From: Flavobacteriaceae bacterium
GTDB taxonomy: Bacteria; Bacteroidota; Bacteroidia; Flavobacteriales; Flavobacteriaceae
NCBI GenBank assembly: GCA_947446865.1
Contig: CANFHX010000019.1
Coordinates: 1 to 54,401 of the forward strand
DNA: 54,401 bases
Reading direction: 5' to 3'
Below, in pieces: positions 17,138-25,666 of the stretch. Below the pieces are notes generated by a model. That model saw nothing but the letters and a program-made list of their open reading frames with translations, did not search any database and was not told the DNA's origin. The position numbers and the translations under genes were made by a program. The first letter of the stretch is position 1, and every line of letters starts with the position of its first letter.

Positions 17138-18307
17138 ATGAAAAATTCGTTTTCGGTTAAAGCTATTATTAGAAAAGAGCAACCTAGAAAAGATGGGACT
17201 GATAGATGTCCTATTTATTTTCAAATCATCTATCGTGGAGGAAAAACAAAAACTCCCTCGGGTAAATTAATTCATCCTAGTCAATGGGATGATAAAAAAA
17301 GATGCCCAAAGGATTCGTTATTGAAAAATGTTTTGATGAAAGAAGAAAGTAGAATTTACAAACTTCTTTTGGAAATGGAAAATAATGATGAAGAATTTAC
17401 TAAAGAGTATATCTTAAAGAAAATTAAAGGAGAAGAAAAGGAAACTATAAATCCCGACTTTTACTTTCATTTAGATGAGATATTAAAAAATAAATTTGCA
17501 ATTGAAAATTTATCTAAAGGCACTAAAGACCATTACGCTCTTCTAATAAAACGTTTGAAATCATTTAAACCAAAACTTACCTTGAATGAAATTAATTCAA
17601 GATTTGTAGATGATTTTGTTTATTACTTAAAAGTAGATTTAGATTCAGGAAACTCAGGAACTAATAATGTAATAAAATGCTTAAATACAGTTTTGAAAAA
17701 ATTTGTAAATGAAAAGAAAATTGATGAAAACCCTTGCATTAATTATAAAAAATTCCCTGAGGAATCTAGTATTATATTTCTAAATCCAGACGAATTAAAA
17801 AGATTAATCAATGCCGATTTAAAATTGGGTAATTTGACTAAAGGATTAGAGCATACTAGAAATTTATTTTTATTTAGCTGTTATACTGGATTAAGAGATA
17901 GTGATATTAAAACTCTCAAGAAAAAAGATATTAATGAAAGTAAAAAAATAGTTAAGACACAAATAAAAACTAAAGATGTTGTAAAAATTCCTTTTAATAA
18001 ATATTGGTTTGAAATATTAAAGAAAAATGAATTTGATAAAAAAAAGGATGAAGATTTAGTTTTAAAATATACTTGTAATGCTGCTATCAATAGACACCTA
18101 AAAATAATTGCTAAAGTTTCTAAAATTAAAAAGAGATTACATTTTCATGCTGGACGTCATACTTTTGGTTCTTTACTTGCCTTACAAGGTATTCCTATTC
18201 ACCTAATAGCTGAATATATGGGACATAAAGATATAAAGAGTACACAAATTTATATGAATACCGATGAAGAAACCTCAAATAATGTTATGAAAAAAGTGAA
18301 ATTTTAA
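17138..18307 (+). CDS. tyrosine recombinase/integrase of the island
   Basis: The 389-aa protein has the Bacteroidota integrase layout: an N-terminal arm-binding part (VKAIIRKEQPRKDGTDRCPIYFQI), a SAM-like core-binding domain (about residues 105-205) and a catalytic domain. The catalytic set is complete: R253 in YTGLRDSD, K279 in IKTKDVV, H337 and R340 in HAGRH, H363 in MGHKD, and the nucleophile Y372 in STQIYMNT. It would catalyse recombination between the tRNA-Arg 3' end and the element's attP. Unlike many islands, it is not adjacent to an att end: the XRE and secreted-protein genes lie between it and attL. The next gene starts 3 bp after its stop. Confidence 0.96.
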   Translation: MKNSFSVKAIIRKEQPRKDGTDRCPIYFQIIYRGGKTKTPSGKLIHPSQWDDKKRCPKDSLLKNVLMKEESRIYKLLLEMENNDEEFTKEYILKKIKGEEKETINPDFYFHLDEILKNKFAIENLSKGTKDHYALLIKRLKSFKPKLTLNEINSRFVDDFVYYLKVDLDSGNSGTNNVIKCLNTVLKKFVNEKKIDENPCINYKKFPEESSIIFLNPDELKRLINADLKLGNLTKGLEHTRNLFLFSCYTGLRDSDIKTLKKKDINESKKIVKTQIKTKDVVKIPFNKYWFEILKKNEFDKKKDEDLVLKYTCNAAINRHLKIIAKVSKIKKRLHFHAGRHTFGSLLALQGIPIHLIAEYMGHKDIKSTQIYMNTDEETSNNVMKKVKF

Positions 18308-18310
18308 TAT

Positions 18311-18622
18311 ATGGAAACGATTGTAAAAATTAATCAAAAGCTAGTGAAAAGTAAAATTCTTGAATTGGCTAAAACTAAAAAAGAATTGGATGTTGAAAGA
18401 AACAAAAATGCTTCTGTAATAATAAATGCTTTAAAGCCTATACTTGACTCCGATATTTTAACTTTAAAAGTGATAAAAGAGGATTATAAAATTTCTAAAA
18501 AAACTATTTACAGATACCGAGGTAAAGGATTGAAATATTCCCAAGAAGGTTCAAGAGGCACTGTTTATATTGTTAGAAAAGATTTGGAAGACTTCTTAAA
18601 AAAAAATAAGTATGATAAGTAA
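18311..18622 (+). CDS. excisionase-like HTH protein
   Basis: The 103-aa protein starts 3 bp after the integrase stop, so the two genes are almost surely co-translated. Its C-terminal half reads VIKEDYKISKKTIYRYRGKGLKYSQEGSRGTVYIVRKDLEDFLKK, a MerR-like winged helix of the excisionase type: recognition helix KKTIYRYRGKG and wing GTVYIVRKDLEDF. The N-terminal half is a predicted charged helix. It is probably the recombination directionality factor. A role in regulating the following Rep-like genes is also possible. Confidence 0.78.
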   Translation: METIVKINQKLVKSKILELAKTKKELDVERNKNASVIINALKPILDSDILTLKVIKEDYKISKKTIYRYRGKGLKYSQEGSRGTVYIVRKDLEDFLKKNKYDK

Positions 18623-18676
18623 ACAAAACATTTCTATTGAAAAAAATAGAAAAAAAATAATTAAAGAATAATTGAT

Positions 18677-19132
18677 ATGATAACATTAACAACCAGCTTA
18701 AATTGTGAAAATTATTATCCAAACGAGAAACTAAAATGGGTAAAATATAATTCGTTTGATACCAAAAATTTATCAATTTTTACAGCTCATCTGAATAATA
18801 GCATTAAGAAAAAAAAATTGTATTCATTGTACTTATGGACAATATATAATGAATTAGACAATTCATGTATTTTGTTAATTGAAGGAAAACTAAAATTTTG
18901 GTTTCATCAAGAATATGTAAAAAATGAATTAACAATTGAAGAGCATGTAGAGTGCTTAAAATTATTACACTCAGAACTTGATTTGAATTTTAAGGAAAAA
19001 AGGCTTAGAAGTTCAAAAGATGTAATTATACATCTTAAAAATAATGAGTATCGATATTATATTTATAACACTTTTCTTAATGACAAAAAGTTACTTGAAA
19101 TTGAAAAAATGTTAGATAGTTATGATAGATAA
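18677..19132 (+). CDS. hypothetical island protein sharing a segment with the Rep-like protein
   Basis: A 151-aa protein with no domain I recognise by name. The segment CILLIEGKLKFWFHQEYVKNELT and on to LKLLHSELDL lines up by eye with SLSINGSIRKWYFNKNSRKDLN...LGCKLGL in the next gene, suggesting a shared fold or a partial duplication. Its end overlaps the next gene start by 11 bp, so the two are translationally coupled. No catalytic residues can be assigned. It may be an accessory replication protein. Confidence 0.6.
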   Translation: MITLTTSLNCENYYPNEKLKWVKYNSFDTKNLSIFTAHLNNSIKKKKLYSLYLWTIYNELDNSCILLIEGKLKFWFHQEYVKNELTIEEHVECLKLLHSELDLNFKEKRLRSSKDVIIHLKNNEYRYYIYNTFLNDKKLLEIEKMLDSYDR

Positions 19133-20144
19133 AATTAAATTAATGGCTGAAAATTTTAATCCTGAATTCATTGAGGAAAATTTTAGATGGAGAGAAGTTG
19201 AAATTGACGATGAAGAGTTTACAGAACTTGATATTAAATCAAATAAATATTTACAAGCCAATATAACTAAAAAGTCAAGGATGTTTAGTTTAAGAATGTT
19301 ATTGACCGAAAATTTTAAAACTGGTACTTATTCCTTATCAATAAACGGAAGTATTAGAAAATGGTATTTTAACAAAAACTCTCGAAAAGACTTAAACTAT
19401 TACGAATTTATTGATTGTATAGAAATACTGGGCTGTAAACTGGGCTTAAAAAAAGGTAAAATCTGGAAAATGTTTAAAGTTACCCAATTGGAAATTGGAA
19501 TTACGTTATTATTAAAATCATTTACTAATGACATACTAGATTGTTTTGTAAAATATCGAAATGCCAAAAGAGATGATAAAAATGTAACCAGTATCTATTT
19601 TGAATTTATTAATTATAATTTGGTGATTTATGATAAATATCTTGAAATTTTAGGTAAAAAAGAATTGACTGATTTGGATAAAAATATTATCAGTAAATAT
19701 CTAATGTTAAGGTTTGAGATAGATATTAATAAAGTAAGTATTCCTAATTTTAAAATGAAATATCACAAATTAACCTCATTGAAATCAAATTGGAATAATT
19801 TACCAAATGAACTTTATAAATATCTAAATGCAATAAAATTTGTTGATACTATTTCAAAAAAAGAAGTAATTAATAAAAATAATAAACCAAAAATTTCTAA
19901 TAATATTTTTTTAAGATGGGTTGTTTATTCATACATGAAAACTAATGGAATACATAAGACAATAATAGACTTTAATGAAATGGTTTTGCCAAATAATAAA
20001 TCTAAATATTTTGTTGATTTAATGAACGTATATAAATCGAATATTATCAGCGAAAAGGATTATAAAGCTATTATTTTATGTGAATTAAAGAAAAAAACAG
20101 ATAGGTTGTATAATAAGGGTAATATTAGATATATAAATACCTAA
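19122..20144 (+). CDS. phage/plasmid replication initiation-like protein
   Basis: This 340-aa protein resembles the gene II/X-type replication proteins found in Bacteroidota mobile elements: TYSLSINGSIRKWYFN (residues 69-84), then DLNYYEFIDCIEILGCKLGL, then KVTQLEIGITLLLKSF (119-134), matching the usual I-G-S-L-K-F-N / EFGVNI progression. Such proteins nick a double-strand origin for rolling-circle replication. A catalytic Tyr cannot be picked with certainty. An alternative ATG at 19143 (MAENFNPEF) would shorten it by seven residues and remove the overlap. The ~280 bp after it contain a candidate origin hairpin. This would let the excised island replicate briefly as a circle. Confidence 0.6.
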   Translation: MIDKIKLMAENFNPEFIEENFRWREVEIDDEEFTELDIKSNKYLQANITKKSRMFSLRMLLTENFKTGTYSLSINGSIRKWYFNKNSRKDLNYYEFIDCIEILGCKLGLKKGKIWKMFKVTQLEIGITLLLKSFTNDILDCFVKYRNAKRDDKNVTSIYFEFINYNLVIYDKYLEILGKKELTDLDKNIISKYLMLRFEIDINKVSIPNFKMKYHKLTSLKSNWNNLPNELYKYLNAIKFVDTISKKEVINKNNKPKISNNIFLRWVVYSYMKTNGIHKTIIDFNEMVLPNNKSKYFVDLMNVYKSNIISEKDYKAIILCELKKKTDRLYNKGNIRYINT

Positions 20145-20150
20145 TAAATA

Positions 20151-20264
20151 ATAACAAGGTAAAGTATAAGCTAAGCATAAATTAAGCCAAAATGAATGTT
20201 AAGATAAAAACAAAGAAAATTTAGAAATAACAAGGCAAAGAAAATTTACCTGCCGTTTTGTTAT
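20151..20264. other. candidate replication origin region: 14-bp repeat and hairpin
   Basis: In the gene-free 20145-20422 stretch, ATAACAAGGTAAAG (20151-20164) is repeated with one change at 20227-20240. The second copy begins a hairpin in which ATAACAAGGCA (20227-20237) pairs with TGCC-GTT-TTGTTAT (20251-20264) with a 3-base bulge. No T run follows, so a terminator is less likely. Its place after the Rep-like gene suggests a rolling-circle origin. Nothing else is evident in the stretch. Confidence 0.4.
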
Positions 20265-20422
20265 ATATATATGTTTAAAAAGGACTTTAATGATTAGTTT
20301 TAGGGTATATTTTTGTTTTAATAATAAAATTCCTTTATTAATATGTTAAGTCTTTTATTTTGCCTAAATCGTAATTGAATTATTTAGTGAAATGAAAATT
20401 TATTTTTTTATACCTTTACGAA

Positions 20423-21688
20423 ATGATTAAAGAAATAATTGAAGATAAAATATCACAAGTTGGATATAAGAAAAATGAATTAAATACAATTTCATTTTTT
20501 TCTGGTGCTCTTGGTTTAGATATAGGTTTAGAAAAAGAAGGATTTAATATATTGTTAGCTTGTGAATTTGATAAAGCTTGTAGAAATACAATAGTTTTAA
20601 ACAAACCGAATCTGGGTTTGATTGGAGATATTAGAAATTATTCTGTTGCTGAAATAATAAAATACTCTGGTCTTAAAAATAAAGAAGAAGTTGATGTAAT
20701 AGTCGGTGGACCTCCTTGTCAAGCTTTTAGTACTGCTGGTAAAAGGTTAGGTTTTGCTGATTCGAGAGGAAATGTTTTCTTAAAATATTTAGAAATTATT
20801 GAAGAAATCTCACCTAAATATTTTGTAATAGAAAATGTTAGGGGGTTAATGTCTTCTATTCTCCAAATTGATGAAAAGGATTCTATAATTGGGCAAATAC
20901 CTGATTGTATTTTAAACGAAAAAGGCTCTTCTTTATACTATGTTATTAAGAGATTAGAAAGTGCTGGATATAACATTAATTTTGATTTGTATAATTCAGC
21001 GAATTTTGGAACTCCACAAATTAGAGAAAGAGTTGTAATAATTGGAACTAAAGATTTGAAAAAAGTAAATAGATTAACACCTACCCATTCTGAAAACGGA
21101 GAATATGATTTACCTAAATGGAGAACTTTAAAAGATGCCTTTAAAAATCTTAAAAATATTGATTCCCATGAATCTATTACTTACTCTGAAAAAAGAGCAA
21201 AATTATATGAGAATTTAAAAAGTGGTCAAAATTGGAAAGATTTACCGATTAATTTACAAATGGAAGCTTTAGGGAAAGCTTTTTTTCTTGGAGGTGGAAA
21301 AACTGGTTTTATGAGAAGATTAAATTGGAATAGACCATCTCCTACTGTTGTTACTAACCCTGCGATGCCCGCTACTGATTTATGTCATCCAACTGAAATT
21401 AGACCTTTAAGCGTTGAAGAATATAAAGTAATTCAAGAGTTTCCTATTGATTGGAAATTAGCTGGAAATACTACTGATAAATATAAACAAATTGGAAACG
21501 CTGTGCCTGTCGGTTTAGGTAAAGCCATTGGAAGAGAAATAAAAAATCATTTGAATAAATTAAGTACTGAAAAATATTCAAGTTTTAAACATTCTCGTTA
21601 TCTTAATACTAATTATGATGAGTTTATTAAGAAACTTGAAAAATTGAATGTTTTAGAAAATGCTTATTCTTTATTTGATAAATTCTAA
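20423..21688 (+). CDS. DNA (cytosine-5-)-methyltransferase, SinI/GGWCC-like type II
   Basis: The 421-aa protein has the ordered C5 methyltransferase motifs: I FFSGALGLDIGLE (residues 25-37), IV GGPPCQAFST with catalytic C99, VI IENVRGL (E137), VIII FGTPQIRERVVIIG (Q199-x-R201-x-R203), and X QIGNAVPVGLG (356-366). The variable region before motif IX/X includes FFLGGGKTGFMRRLNWNRPSPTVVTNPAMPATDLCHP, which I recall from methyltransferases of the SinI group that modify GGWCC. The specificity is an inference, supported by the SinI-like gene 33 bp downstream. It is the first gene of the restriction cassette and would protect the host. Confidence 0.93.
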   Translation: MIKEIIEDKISQVGYKKNELNTISFFSGALGLDIGLEKEGFNILLACEFDKACRNTIVLNKPNLGLIGDIRNYSVAEIIKYSGLKNKEEVDVIVGGPPCQAFSTAGKRLGFADSRGNVFLKYLEIIEEISPKYFVIENVRGLMSSILQIDEKDSIIGQIPDCILNEKGSSLYYVIKRLESAGYNINFDLYNSANFGTPQIRERVVIIGTKDLKKVNRLTPTHSENGEYDLPKWRTLKDAFKNLKNIDSHESITYSEKRAKLYENLKSGQNWKDLPINLQMEALGKAFFLGGGKTGFMRRLNWNRPSPTVVTNPAMPATDLCHPTEIRPLSVEEYKVIQEFPIDWKLAGNTTDKYKQIGNAVPVGLGKAIGREIKNHLNKLSTEKYSSFKHSRYLNTNYDEFIKKLEKLNVLENAYSLFDKF

Positions 21689-21721
21689 AATTATTCATAT
21701 CATTGGTAAAAATATTTACCG

Positions 21722-22465
21722 ATGGATAATAAAGCTAAATTCGATGCCGATTTTGATAGCGTAATTGCTTATGCTATAGAATATAACAAATTTTTATCTA
21801 AAGATTTAGAAATAGTCTTAAAAACAGCTTTTAGTGATAAAAGCCTCCTCCCTACTTTAGGATATTCCGCTAAAAAAACTAATAATTATACTAACCTAAT
21901 CTGTCTAAAGGAATATGTTGGGAAATTTATTGATAAATATCAAAAAGGTTATAATAATAGACCGTCTGAAAGAGTTGGTAATAATTCAAAGACTTTTTCT
22001 GATCCTATTATAGGTTTAATTCTCTCTTTACGAATAAAAAGTATTGATTCTAAAGATTTAAAAAAAATTGTAGATGGGCATAGTTTACAAATGTCTATTG
22101 AAAATATCGTTGGAGACTTGCTAGAAGAGTATTTATCTATAAGACTAAATGTATTAGGATGGTATTGTTGTTGGGGGAGTTCAATTGATGCTGTTGACTT
22201 TTGTAATGAAAAAGGCGAATTACTTCAAATAAAAAATAGCGACAATTCTGAAAATAGTTCTTCTAGCCGAGTTAGAATTGGAACTCAAATAAAGAAATGG
22301 GCTAGAAGAAAATCAACCAAAGAAAATACTTTTTATTGGGAAGATTTAATTGCTTTAATAGGAGCAAAAAATATATCTGAAGAGGATTTTAGAAAATTTG
22401 TAAAAGAAACTATTGAAAAAAATCCTGCTTGTATTTATGTTAGTGATGAGAAAATGTATAAATGA
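21722..22465 (+). CDS. SinI-family type II restriction endonuclease
   Basis: A 247-aa protein directly after the methyltransferase. The C-terminal half matches my memory of the SinI endonuclease family: SIENIVGDLLEEYLSIRLNVLGW (with E135/E136), AVDF (D159), LLQIKNSDNSENSSSS with Q169-x-K171 as the metal-binding Q/ExK element, and GTQIKKWARR. This gives a PD-(D/E)XK-like active site E...D159-x9-Q169-x-K171. Known SinI cuts GGWCC; the same target is likely but not proven here. Its stop overlaps the next start in an ATGA arrangement, so the downstream gene is made with it. Confidence 0.8.
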   Translation: MDNKAKFDADFDSVIAYAIEYNKFLSKDLEIVLKTAFSDKSLLPTLGYSAKKTNNYTNLICLKEYVGKFIDKYQKGYNNRPSERVGNNSKTFSDPIIGLILSLRIKSIDSKDLKKIVDGHSLQMSIENIVGDLLEEYLSIRLNVLGWYCCWGSSIDAVDFCNEKGELLQIKNSDNSENSSSSRVRIGTQIKKWARRKSTKENTFYWEDLIALIGAKNISEEDFRKFVKETIEKNPACIYVSDEKMYK

Positions 22466-23025
22466 AGATGGCATACAAGCAATATAATAAAGAAGGTATT
22501 GAAATTACCCCTAAAGATTTACAAAATAAAACCCTTTGGTGTAAGGATGGTGAAAAAATTGAAGAGGCATTTGTAAAAAAATATGGAGAAACTTTAGATT
22601 TGATTATTAACCCAGAAAAAACTAATAATCCTTATGCTCCTGATTTATTAAAATCTAATAGTTTTATTGCTGATTTAAAAACCCAAAACACTCCATTCTT
22701 TAAAGCTAATGACTTGTATGGCATAGATCCAACTTATGCGGTTGTATTTAATAGAAAAGACGCTGAAAGATATTGGAAACAATACAGAGAAATAATAATC
22801 TATTTTTGGGTAGAATGGCATTCAATTAAATTTGTTATGGGAAGAACTACTAAAGAAGTTGAATTTTTAAATGGAGTTTGGAGTATTAAATTTATTGATT
22901 TAATAGAATTATTGAAAGTTTCTCCTGAACATTTCTATCAGCAACGTGTAAATGATACTAAAGGTAACGCAAAAGGAAGTTTCGTATTAGATATTCGAAA
23001 TCAAGCTTTTGAAAGATTAATATGA
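22462..23025 (+). CDS. putative PD-(D/E)XK nuclease coupled to the R-M genes
   Basis: The 187-aa protein overlaps the preceding endonuclease gene by 4 bp (ATGA). It contains NPYAPDLLKSNSFIADLKTQNTPFF, in which P60-D61 and D71-L-K73 form a textbook PD-x9-DxK motif, with an acidic helix (EKIEEAFVKKYGE) before it where an extra Glu is often found. A conserved-looking end QQRVNDTKGNAKGSFVLDI follows. I recall similar uncharacterised proteins near phage and restriction genes. It might be a second endonuclease, a nicking or repair enzyme (Vsr-like in role, not in sequence), or an accessory subunit of the SinI-like enzyme. Confidence 0.65.
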   Translation: MKMAYKQYNKEGIEITPKDLQNKTLWCKDGEKIEEAFVKKYGETLDLIINPEKTNNPYAPDLLKSNSFIADLKTQNTPFFKANDLYGIDPTYAVVFNRKDAERYWKQYREIIIYFWVEWHSIKFVMGRTTKEVEFLNGVWSIKFIDLIELLKVSPEHFYQQRVNDTKGNAKGSFVLDIRNQAFERLI

Positions 23026-23118
23026 TATTATTTTTTATAATTATTTTTACTTTTTGGAAAGTATATAATAATATTTTAATAACTAGTTGGGTAAATTTAT
23101 TAGATTAAGAATATAAAT

Positions 23119-25584
23119 ATGACAATAGAATTAGCTTTAAGTGAATTTAAAAATTTTAAATCAAGTTTAGAGGATTTTTTAAAAGAAAACTTATCTGAAT
23201 CTGATACTAGAAGTAAAGTAATAGATAAAATTTTCATTGAAATTCTCGGCTGGGAGGAGTCAAATATTAAGCGTGAACCATATGTAAAAGATGTTGGTTA
23301 CTATGATTATGTCTTTAGCACTGGAATTTTTCATTTTGTAGTTGAAGCTAAAAAAAACTTTGTAGATTTTAAGTTACCCAAAAAAAAGAGAACTAAAATT
23401 AGTTTGCTTGCTACTGATAAGACTAATAATGAAGTAATCGAACAAATAAGAAGTTATGTTATAAATAAAAATTTATCATTTGGTATAATAACTAATGGTA
23501 AGCAATTTATCATATCTAGCTTTGTTAGTTTTAATGGTTCTGACTGGAAAGAAAATGAGTGTATAATATTCAATGGATTAGATGACATTGAACAAAGATT
23601 TATTGAATTTTATGAATTACTTTCAAAAGAGTTTATTCACAAGTTTGGTAGGATAAAAATTCTTAATGAAGAAACTCAAGGAAAAAAAATTGTAAATAGT
23701 CCAAACTTACCTAGAAAAAATGATAAATTAGTAAGAAATGATTTGAGTAATAAATTAATCCCATTGATTAATGTTTTATTCCGAGAATTAGATTCAACTA
23801 ATGAATTATATAGTGAAAGTGTTCTTTCTGAATGTTTTGTATTTAATGATGATTTACATAAACATTATTCCGAAATGAGTGTTCTTTTTGAAGATTCTCC
23901 TCCAAAGTTTGATGAGAGAATTTCTAAAGTAAAAAATACTAAATCTACTCAAGAAGTAATTAAAGAGAGTTTAATTAGTTCTAAAACTTTACTTCCTGAC
24001 CCAATTATATTAATAGGCGGAAAAGGAGCTGGTAAAACAACTTTTATTAACTATTTTTTTAGGATTAATTTAGAGGAAAAGGTAAAAAAAATAATTCCAA
24101 ATGTATATATTGATTTTATTGGATATACTCTTCAACAAATTAAAGATACTAAAAGCGTTTATAGTAAAATAATTGAAATACTTTATGAAAATCACCCTGA
24201 ATTAAAACTTACTAACTATGATATTTTACAACGTATATACAAGAAAGAAATAAGTAGAAATATTGAGGGTGGGATATGGAGTATTTATAAAGATAATCCA
24301 GAAAAACTTGAAGGGAAAATTAATGATTTTATTGAAGAAAAAATTAATAATCCTGAAATTCATTTAAAAGCAATTTCTGAATATTTAATTAATCCAAGTC
24401 ATAAAAGATTATGTATTATATTTGATAATGTCGACCAACTAGATTTTGAAGAAGCTCAAAGAGAAGCTTTTCTTTTAGCTGAAAGTATATATAGAAATTT
24501 AAAATGTTTAGTGGTTATATCGTTAAGGGAAGGATATTTCTATAAATGGAGAACATTACCTCCTTTTGATGCATTTCAGTCTAATGTATTTCATATCACT
24601 GCTCCGTCATATAGAGAAGTTCTAAAAAAAAGATTAAAGTATGTAGTAGATAACCATAAATTTTTATCTGTTGAAGGGAATATAAAAAATAAGCATTTTG
24701 AAATTTCTGATAGCTCTTTAGAAAATCTTTTTAAAAGTATTTATAAAACTTTATTTTTAGAGAAGAACTCTGAAATCTTGCAATTTTTAGAACAAACCTC
24801 ATTTCCTAACATAAGGTTAGGATTAGATAAATTTAATGATTTTTTAATATCAGGGCATACAAAAGTTGAAGAATACATGGCTTCTGATAAATATAATATT
24901 CCTATTTGGGAATTTGTAAAATCGGTTGCTTTGGAATCTAATTATTATTACAATTATAAAACTAGTAAAATTTATAATTTATTTTATCCCTCTTCTAGTA
25001 ATAGAAGTCATTTTACTAAAATACGACTATTAAAATATTTATATTTTGAAGCTGAAAATAACTCTTTTAATGATTGTTTTGTTTCTGTAGAATCTATATT
25101 AAATTTATTTGTTGAAGCTGGTTATACAAAAGATATAATTATAGAAGAATTAAATTTATTAATAAATTACAACTTGATAAATTGCGAAAATTTTAATTCT
25201 GACACTGAAAATAAATCTATCGAAATTGAAACTTTTCAAGTTAAAATAACCCAAGGAGGTATTTATTACATTAAAAATTTAATTAATACTTTCTATTACA
25301 TAGATATAATTTTAGAAGATACTATAATTTTTGATGAGTCTAATTTTAATGAAATATTAAATTCTTATTCATATCCTGATAATTTTGGAAAAAAACAAAT
25401 ACATAAAAGATTAAAAACTTCTAAATTATTCTTTGAATATCTTAAAAAGCAAGAACTTAATGAGCATCAAAACTTCTATTCAGATAGTCTAAATAAGGTT
25501 TTTGAAATGAATATCTCAGATTATATTTATAATTCTAATTTGAAGAACGATTTTGATAGATTAGAAAGACTACTAAAAGGATAA
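23119..25584 (+). CDS. nuclease-NTPase fusion, putative defence protein
   Basis: The 821-aa protein begins with a domain like the N-terminal nuclease of type I restriction R subunits: GWEESNIKREPYVKDVGYYDYVFSTGIFHFVVEAKKN, giving D63-x12-E76-x-K78, followed by EQIRSYVINKNLSFGIITNGKQF. A P-loop NTPase follows, with Walker A GGKGAGKTT (300-308), Walker B LCIIFDNVDQLD (D436) and a sensor-like VVISLRE (R470). The last 300 residues are helical with no named domain. There is no helicase motif set, so it is not a normal HsdR. The plan recalls AAA/STAND-type anti-phage effectors. It starts 93 bp after the restriction genes and ends 82 bp before attR, the typical cargo position. It may act alone. Confidence 0.78.
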   Translation: MTIELALSEFKNFKSSLEDFLKENLSESDTRSKVIDKIFIEILGWEESNIKREPYVKDVGYYDYVFSTGIFHFVVEAKKNFVDFKLPKKKRTKISLLATDKTNNEVIEQIRSYVINKNLSFGIITNGKQFIISSFVSFNGSDWKENECIIFNGLDDIEQRFIEFYELLSKEFIHKFGRIKILNEETQGKKIVNSPNLPRKNDKLVRNDLSNKLIPLINVLFRELDSTNELYSESVLSECFVFNDDLHKHYSEMSVLFEDSPPKFDERISKVKNTKSTQEVIKESLISSKTLLPDPIILIGGKGAGKTTFINYFFRINLEEKVKKIIPNVYIDFIGYTLQQIKDTKSVYSKIIEILYENHPELKLTNYDILQRIYKKEISRNIEGGIWSIYKDNPEKLEGKINDFIEEKINNPEIHLKAISEYLINPSHKRLCIIFDNVDQLDFEEAQREAFLLAESIYRNLKCLVVISLREGYFYKWRTLPPFDAFQSNVFHITAPSYREVLKKRLKYVVDNHKFLSVEGNIKNKHFEISDSSLENLFKSIYKTLFLEKNSEILQFLEQTSFPNIRLGLDKFNDFLISGHTKVEEYMASDKYNIPIWEFVKSVALESNYYYNYKTSKIYNLFYPSSSNRSHFTKIRLLKYLYFEAENNSFNDCFVSVESILNLFVEAGYTKDIIIEELNLLINYNLINCENFNSDTENKSIEIETFQVKITQGGIYYIKNLINTFYYIDIILEDTIIFDESNFNEILNSYSYPDNFGKKQIHKRLKTSKLFFEYLKKQELNEHQNFYSDSLNKVFEMNISDYIYNSNLKNDFDRLERLLKG

Positions 25585-25585
25585 A

Positions 25586-25605
25586 TTCCCCTAATTATTC
25601 CCCTT
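25586..25605. other. right pair of TTCCCCTW motifs, candidate arm site
   Basis: TTCCCCTA (25586-25593) and TTCCCCTT (25598-25605) repeat at a 12-bp period as at the left end. AATTTACAA (25610-25618) just beyond is the reverse complement of TTGTAAATT at 15690-15698. Confidence 0.55.
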
Positions 25606-25666
25606 GAAAAATTTACAATGTGGAAAAATGTAGTAAATTTGTGGGCTAAAGGCTTAAAGTTACGAC

